27,583 nt of DNA from Fen731 sp964354265. Its GTDB lineage: Bacteria; Actinomycetota; Humimicrobiia; Humimicrobiales; Humimicrobiaceae. The stretch lies in the NCBI GenBank assembly GCA_964354265.1, contig CAYGYY010000025.1:1-27583 (forward strand), written 5' to 3'. Positions 23,250-27,583 of the stretch are shown here, one piece after another. Position 1 is the first letter of the stretch. Every line of letters starts with the position of its first letter. The notes beneath the pieces were generated by a model. It had not been told where the DNA came from. It saw nothing but the letters and a program-made list of their open reading frames with translations, and did not search any database. The translations under genes and the position numbers were made by a program.

Positions 23250-24593
23250 ATGGAAGTCCTCAATAGTTTATGGAAGAATGTGCTCGATAGTGTTAAAGGC
23301 AAGGTAAACACCCCTACTTTTAAAACATGGTTTGAGCCTATTATACCCATTTCTTTAAAAAAAAACTTACTTACCGTATCCGTAAGCAGTCAGTTTGCCA
23401 AAGAATGGCTTGAGTCAAGATATCTGGAAATACTACTTGCCGCCGTCCAGAAAATCATAGATCCGGCTGCAAAACTAGTCATTACGGTTGGGTCCGGCGC
23501 TACCGATAAAGATCCCGTAGCTACAGAAGAAGAACCTGTTGCAAAAAACCGCAAGACATCCTCCCCGGCGGCAATCGGTTTTAACCCAAAATATTCGTTT
23601 GACTCTTTTGTGGAAGGAAGCAGCAACAGGTTTGCTTATACTGCAGCGCTTGCTGTAAGTGAAAAACCCGGGAAAGCATATAATCCCCTGTTTATCTATG
23701 GAGGCGTCGGTCTTGGCAAGACGCACCTGCTTCATGCTATTGGACAGTATGTTTTAAAACATAATTCCAATTTTGTTGTAAAATATGTTTCAGCAGAAAA
23801 ATTCTTAAATGATTTTATTAATGCCTTAAGATATAAAAATGTATTTTCTTTTAAAGAAAGTTATAGAAATAATGACATCCTCCTTGTTGACGACATCCAG
23901 TTCCTTGAAGAAAAAGAGGCAAGCCAGGAAGAGTTCTTTCATACTTTCAATGCCCTGCACGGTACAAACAAGCAAATCGTTCTCTCAAGCGATAGGCCGC
24001 CGAGGGATCTGTCCACTCTTGAAGACAGGCTTCGCTCAAGGTTTGAGTGGGGGCTTGTTACAGACATACAGCCGCCCGATCTTGAAACAAGAATTGCTAT
24101 TCTGGATAAATATGCAGAAAGGGAAAATCTTAGAGTTGATAGAGAAGTAATAGGCCTTATTGCTGAAAGAATCAATTCAAACATAAGGGAGCTTGAGGGT
24201 GCCGTGACCAGGGTTGTTGCTTTTGCGTCCCTTACGGGCTCGCTTGCAGATATTGCAACAGCGAGAAACGTATTAAAAGATATGATGCCCGAAGACAGGG
24301 AATACAGGATTACCAGCCAGAGGATAATAAGGGAAGTTTCTAAATATTTTTCCATACCCATAAACATACTTGTTGGAAGCAAGAGAAACCAGTACATTGC
24401 TCGTGCCAGGCAGTTGGCAATGTATCTATGTCGTGAATTGACAAGCGATTCACTCCCCGCGATAGGAAGGGTCTTTGGAAACAGGGATCATGCAACTGTT
24501 ATATATGCGGTTACAAAGATAAACGAGCTCATCTCCAAAGAAAGCGATGTCTATAAGCATGTAAAAGAGATAACGAGCCGCCTTAAGTCCTGA
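23250..24593 (+). CDS. dnaA: Chromosomal replication initiator DnaA
   Basis: Binds origin boxes as DnaA-ATP and opens DNA. It is 447 residues. Domain I (1-70) has LWKNVLDSVKGKVN and TWFEPI. The domain II linker is short (about 80-108, Thr/Glu/Pro). The domain III AAA+ core starts at NPKYSFDSFVEGSSNRFAY, with Walker A GGVGLGKTH (151-159), Walker B LLVDDIQFL (211-219), SSDRPP and the Arg finger in DRLRSRFEWGL. The domain IV helix-turn-helix is near 345-447. The signature reads FGNRDHATVIYA where E. coli has FGGRDHTTVLHA: the position of E. coli Thr435 is Ala415 and the second Gly is Asn. The ATG is nine bases after the ATPase stop, with no clear SD, suggesting translational coupling. Confidence 0.98.
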   Translation: MEVLNSLWKNVLDSVKGKVNTPTFKTWFEPIIPISLKKNLLTVSVSSQFAKEWLESRYLEILLAAVQKIIDPAAKLVITVGSGATDKDPVATEEEPVAKNRKTSSPAAIGFNPKYSFDSFVEGSSNRFAYTAALAVSEKPGKAYNPLFIYGGVGLGKTHLLHAIGQYVLKHNSNFVVKYVSAEKFLNDFINALRYKNVFSFKESYRNNDILLVDDIQFLEEKEASQEEFFHTFNALHGTNKQIVLSSDRPPRDLSTLEDRLRSRFEWGLVTDIQPPDLETRIAILDKYAERENLRVDREVIGLIAERINSNIRELEGAVTRVVAFASLTGSLADIATARNVLKDMMPEDREYRITSQRIIREVSKYFSIPINILVGSKRNQYIARARQLAMYLCRELTSDSLPAIGRVFGNRDHATVIYAVTKINELISKESDVYKHVKEITSRLKS

Positions 24594-24941
24594 TTATTTC
24601 AAAAAAGGGGCATTGTCTCCTGTCAATAACTGCTTGATATATATTAATCTTATGCTAATAAGTGCTGTTTTTTGTCAGTAACCCCGCCGCCGCTCCTTTG
24701 TTGTTTATAACCATCATTGTTATCAACACTTATTAACTGTTCTTTCAACAGGAAAAATCTTTTATTTAATATATGCACTGCCCTGTTTTTATATGTTATA
24801 AACATTATCAACATCTATTATTATTACTACTATTTATTTAAATTAAGATTATTTTATAATAGAATAAATGTTAATACATTTTCCATTTTGTATTTTTTAA
24901 ATCTTTATTGAATTGTTTGTCTTTATAAAGAAAGGTAAAAG
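24594..24941. other. Origin interval 2 (dnaA-dnaN spacer) with DnaA-box-like 9-mers
   Basis: A 348-base non-coding gap. Same-strand 9-mers: TTATAACCA (24705-24713, weak), TTATCAACA (24720-24728), TTATTAACT (24730-24738, weak), and the abutting pair TTATAAACA (24796-24804) and TTATCAACA (24805-24813). A weaker TGTCAATAA is at 24621-24629. The right part (about 24770-24930) is extremely AT-rich. No canonical TTATCCACA is present. A 64-codon plus-strand frame here (24717-24911) is Ile/Tyr/Asn-rich low complexity and crosses the boxes, so it is not called. Confidence 0.65.
24796..24813 (+). repeat. Tandem DnaA-box-like 9-mers
   Basis: TTATAAACA and TTATCAACA directly head to tail with no spacer; eight of nine bases are identical. 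They sit at the edge of the AT-rich stretch before dnaN. Close same-direction boxes of this kind fit cooperative DnaA loading near an unwinding element. Confidence 0.55.
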
Positions 24942-26054
24942 ATGAAAATCCAAACGACCAGAGACGAGTTTCTTAATAAAATATTATTTATAAGCAGGGC
25001 AATGTCTCCAAAAGTGTCTAATTTTATTTTAAACGGGATAATGCTGGAAGCAGAGGGCACGATTTTAAACATATACGGTACAGACCTTGAGACCAGCATA
25101 AAAAGTAATATCGAAGTAAAAGTCGAAACGCCAGGACGCGTTATTGTGCCTTCAAAGATCCTGGTCAATGTCTTAAAGAGCTTCCCTGAAGCAAAAGTTG
25201 AAATGGAGCTTATAAATACCACAAATGAACTTAAAGTCACCTGCCTTAAAGCAAACTTTATGCTCAATACGTTTTCGCTGGAGGAGTATCCCCAGTTTCC
25301 TCCAATAAAAAAGTCTGGTTCGTTTAAAATAAAGAACAAGGATATAAAATATCTTATCTCAAAGGTACAAAAAGCAAGCTCTACAGACGAAAGCAGGGTA
25401 GTCCTTACGGGTATTTTGATCGACCTTTCAATCAATAAATTAAAACTGGCCGCCACAGACAGCTACAGGCTTGCAGTCGCAGAAAGCGATGTAGTTTTTA
25501 AAGGCGACCAGGTAAAGGCAGTGGTTCCCGCCAGGGTGCTTGATACGATAGCAAAAAGTGATTTTTATGACGGAGAAATCGAGTTAAACATAGAAGAGAA
25601 CCAGATGAGTTTCTTTATGGGTGATGAAAAGGGCATGCACACGACAATAATATCCAGGCTGCTTTCCGGAAAATTCCCTGATTATGAAAAGCTTATTCCA
25701 GAAAGCTTTAACCACAGCATAATAATAAAAAGGGAAACAATGCTGGATGTAATAAAAAGGATATCGTCTATTTCCCAGGACAATATTCCTATTAAATTAG
25801 ACATAGAAAAAGGCAGGATAGTTGTTTCGATGAACATCAGGGAGGTAGGAAGCTCCAGCGAGGACTTTGAAATAGGATATGGGGAAGAAAACATCCAGAT
25901 AGCATTCAATCCCGATTTTTTAATAGACGGGTTAACTATTATTGATGATGAAAAAATAGTCTTTAATATTGTCGAACCCCTTAAGCCAATAATGTTAAAA
26001 CCGGAAAAAAACGGCGGGCTTATATATCTGTTGATGCCCATCCGCATATCCTGA
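24942..26054 (+). CDS. dnaN: DNA polymerase III beta sliding clamp
   Basis: Ring-shaped processivity factor, 370 residues, with three repeated clamp domains (about 1-120, 125-245, 250-370). Visible motifs: KIQTTRDEFLNKI at the start, PGRVIVPSKILVNVLKSFPE, LEEYPQFPP at the end of domain 1, VLTGILIDL and KLAATDSYRLAVAE in domain 2, SGKFPDYEKLIPESF in domain 3, and a C-terminal LLMPIRIS that matches the family's MPMR-type tail. AAAGG is eight bases before the ATG. It follows the origin spacer and precedes a DUF2520 gene 19 bases on; recF and gyrB, the usual followers, are absent. Confidence 0.97.
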   Translation: MKIQTTRDEFLNKILFISRAMSPKVSNFILNGIMLEAEGTILNIYGTDLETSIKSNIEVKVETPGRVIVPSKILVNVLKSFPEAKVEMELINTTNELKVTCLKANFMLNTFSLEEYPQFPPIKKSGSFKIKNKDIKYLISKVQKASSTDESRVVLTGILIDLSINKLKLAATDSYRLAVAESDVVFKGDQVKAVVPARVLDTIAKSDFYDGEIELNIEENQMSFFMGDEKGMHTTIISRLLSGKFPDYEKLIPESFNHSIIIKRETMLDVIKRISSISQDNIPIKLDIEKGRIVVSMNIREVGSSSEDFEIGYGEENIQIAFNPDFLIDGLTIIDDEKIVFNIVEPLKPIMLKPEKNGGLIYLLMPIRIS

Positions 26055-26073
26055 AAAATCATAATGCAGCCCT

Positions 26074-26991
26074 ATGGATCAATTCATTAATAAAAATATA
26101 GGAATAATCGGGCCTGGCCGGCTAGGGGCTACCCTTGCTGCAGCCATAATTGGAAAAAACATCCAGGGAATCAGCCTGAAAGCTATTTCTTCAAAAGGGA
26201 GGCAGTCCCTCAAAAGGGCATCAGACCTTCTTGGTCCAGAAGGAAGGCAGGTCTTATTTATTAGTGATAATGTCAGGTGCGCCGAGCTATCAGACTGCAT
26301 TTTTATCTGCACCCCGGATGACGCAATCGAAGATGTCTGCAATAGGGTAGTAGAAGCAATACCAGAAAAAGTAAAAGAAAAGCTTTTTATACACTTCAGT
26401 GGCGCAAAGTCCCTAAAAGTCCTTGCGGCAGCAGCAGAAGCCGGAGCCTATACTGCTTCTATACATCCGGTAAAATCTTTTGCCTCCATAGAAGCCTCAC
26501 TGGAAACCCTGCCCGGCACTATTTATGGAGTCACCTATCCACAAAAGCAGGGAGGAAAAGTAAAGGAATTTATAGACTATTTCATAAAACAACTGGACGG
26601 GTTTATTATTGAAGTCGATGATGATAAAAAATCGCTTTACCACGCTGCAGCATGTGTTGCTTCAAATTACCTTGTCTGCCTTATTAATTATGCTGTTCAT
26701 ATCCACGAAGGCATAGGTATAAAAAAGGAGGAATCTTTAAAAGGATTATCCAGCCTGATAGAAGGGACAATAGAAAACATAAAGAGTCTGGGAACAAAGC
26801 AAGCCCTTACAGGGCCTATTGCAAGAGGCGATATAGGCACGGTGGAGGAACATCTGTATAATTTTAAAAGATACTTAAAGGATGGCGATGATTTGATTTA
26901 CAGGATTATGGGCTATGAAACAGCAAGGCTGGCATTTGAAAATGGATGGATAAAAAAATCAACCTTAGAAGAATTTAAAAAAATCCTCTAA
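26074..26991 (+). CDS. DUF2520 Rossmann-fold oxidoreductase-like protein
   Basis: 305 residues. An NAD(P)-binding N-terminus has GIIGPGRLGATLA (about 9-21), with SDCIFICTPDDAIEDV after it. HFSGAKSLKVL and SIHPVKSFAS mark the DUF2520 catalytic-cleft region. The C-terminal helical domain (about 185-305) has YHAAACVASNYLVCLINYA and LTGPIARGDIGTVEEHL. The fold resembles ketopantoate reductase and pyrroline-5-carboxylate reductase. Because this family often sits beside panC or panB, a ketopantoate-reductase-like job in pantothenate synthesis is plausible but unproven. A 9-bp inverted repeat (AACCTTAGA 26961-26969, TCTAAGGTT 26987-26995) overlaps the stop codon. Confidence 0.87.
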   Translation: MDQFINKNIGIIGPGRLGATLAAAIIGKNIQGISLKAISSKGRQSLKRASDLLGPEGRQVLFISDNVRCAELSDCIFICTPDDAIEDVCNRVVEAIPEKVKEKLFIHFSGAKSLKVLAAAAEAGAYTASIHPVKSFASIEASLETLPGTIYGVTYPQKQGGKVKEFIDYFIKQLDGFIIEVDDDKKSLYHAAACVASNYLVCLINYAVHIHEGIGIKKEESLKGLSSLIEGTIENIKSLGTKQALTGPIARGDIGTVEEHLYNFKRYLKDGDDLIYRIMGYETARLAFENGWIKKSTLEEFKKIL

Positions 26992-27087
26992 GGTTCCCGG
27001 GCAGCCATTTCCTGCGATGATATGCCGGTGATAATACGATGTTTATATCCTTGGCCAACGGGAAATTTAAAATGAAAATAAAATAAC

Positions 27088-27583
27088 ATGGAAATAATTG
27101 AAAATACCAGGCAAATGCAAATTTTATCATTATCGGTGAAGCACGATACGGCAGTCACAGGCCTTGTGCCGACAATGGGATGTCTCCACGAGGGACATAT
27201 CAGCCTGATTGAAAAAGCCCGAAAAGAATGCTCGATAGTGACGGTAAGCATTTTTGTAAATCCTATCCAGTTTGGTCCTGGAGAGGATTTTGCCAGGTAT
27301 CCAAGAGATATTGAAAAGGATAAGCTGCTGGCCGAGAGAGCAGGGGTTGACTTTCTGTTTGTGCCCTTGGCAGGGGATATGTATAAACAGGATTTCGGGT
27401 CCTTTGTTGAAGTCAAAGGCCTTGAGGACGTGATGTGCGGTAATTCAAGACCCGGGCATTTCAGGGGAGTTTGTACGGTTGTTATGAAATTATTCAATAT
27501 AGTGCTTCCCGGCAGGGCATATTTCGGGCTCAAGGATTACCAGCAATTCCTGATAATAAAAAAGATGACAGAAGACATGAATA
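27088..27583 (+). CDS. panC: Pantothenate synthetase, N-terminal part (cut by right edge)
   Basis: Joins pantoate and beta-alanine with ATP to make pantothenate. 165 residues are visible and the frame is open at the window end. PTMGCLHEGHISLIEKAR (HIGH-type nucleotide-binding motif) is near residues 28-45. SIFVNPIQFGPGEDFARYPR, CGNSRPGHFRGVCTVVMKLFN and FGLKDYQQFLIIKKM follow, all diagnostic. The ATG at 27088 has no strong SD. A four-codon frame (ATG at 27072, then AAA ATA AAA TAA) ends eight bases before it and might couple translation. The 96-base gap after the DUF2520 gene carries no other gene. The pair with DUF2520 suggests a pantothenate operon running off the window. Confidence 0.95.
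   Translation, partial: MEIIENTRQMQILSLSVKHDTAVTGLVPTMGCLHEGHISLIEKARKECSIVTVSIFVNPIQFGPGEDFARYPRDIEKDKLLAERAGVDFLFVPLAGDMYKQDFGSFVEVKGLEDVMCGNSRPGHFRGVCTVVMKLFNIVLPGRAYFGLKDYQQFLIIKKMTEDMN

Noticed and set aside
24717..24911. 64-codon plus-strand frame in the dnaA-dnaN gap
   Set aside because: Composition is Ile/Tyr/Asn from AT repeats and it overlaps the tandem 9-mers; no SD or family match.
26988..27533. 181-codon minus-strand frame opposite panC
   Set aside because: Shadow of the unambiguous PanC coding frame.

Overview
The window is a chromosomal replication-origin neighbourhood from a low-GC bacterium, almost certainly a metagenome-assembled contig, since it carries one run of 10 Ns. 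No species can be read from it. The strongest lineage hint is an OmpR-family regulator whose C-terminal half closely resembles actinobacterial GlnR, placed directly upstream of a type I glutamine synthetase. Together with the DUF2520-panC pair and a retained mnmE/mnmG/rsmG set, this suits a deep-branching, AT-rich uncultivated relative of the Actinomycetota. That placement is inference.

Layout. (1) 1-2942, minus strand: the N-terminal part of LarC (cut by the left edge), a DUF2085 membrane protein, a DUF4190 membrane protein and a PHP-domain phosphoesterase. (2) 3096-10050, mostly plus strand: a second DUF2085 protein; a cysteine desulfurase/DUF59/NAD synthetase operon behind a good sigma70-type promoter; a 53-residue membrane protein on the minus strand; then the GlnR-like regulator and glnA. 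Between those last two lies an 11-bp-phased direct repeat that looks like the regulator's operator. (3) 10233-21670, minus strand, read leftwards: rpmH, rnpA, yidD, yidC, jag, mnmE, mnmG copy 2, mnmG copy 1, rsmG, parA, parB, lipA. Two perfect 16-bp parS sites lie in this block. One is in the mnmE-mnmG spacer and the other is inside the last codons of an mnmG. (4) 21671-27583, plus strand: an AT-rich origin interval with DnaA-box-like 9-mers, a histidine-kinase-type ATPase fused to a winged helix, dnaA, a second origin interval with tandem 9-mers, dnaN, a DUF2520 Rossmann protein and the start of panC.

How the parts fit. The two gene blocks diverge from about 21.7-22.3 kb, as is usual at oriC. 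ParA and ParB with their two parS sites form the segregation module. DnaA, its boxes and DnaN form the initiation module. RpmH, RnpA, YidD, YidC and Jag, then MnmE, MnmG and RsmG, are the classic translation, membrane-insertion and tRNA/rRNA-modification neighbours.

The unusual points are: the ATPase-winged-helix gene between rpmH and dnaA; two adjacent, divergent, full-length mnmG genes; origin 9-mers of the form TTATNAACA instead of TTATCCACA, paired with a Thr-to-Ala change in the DnaA recognition motif; apparent AUU and AUA start codons in rnpA and one DUF2085 gene; lipA coupled to parB; and panC, not recF/gyrB, after dnaN. No CRISPR array, insertion sequence, tRNA or rRNA gene was seen.
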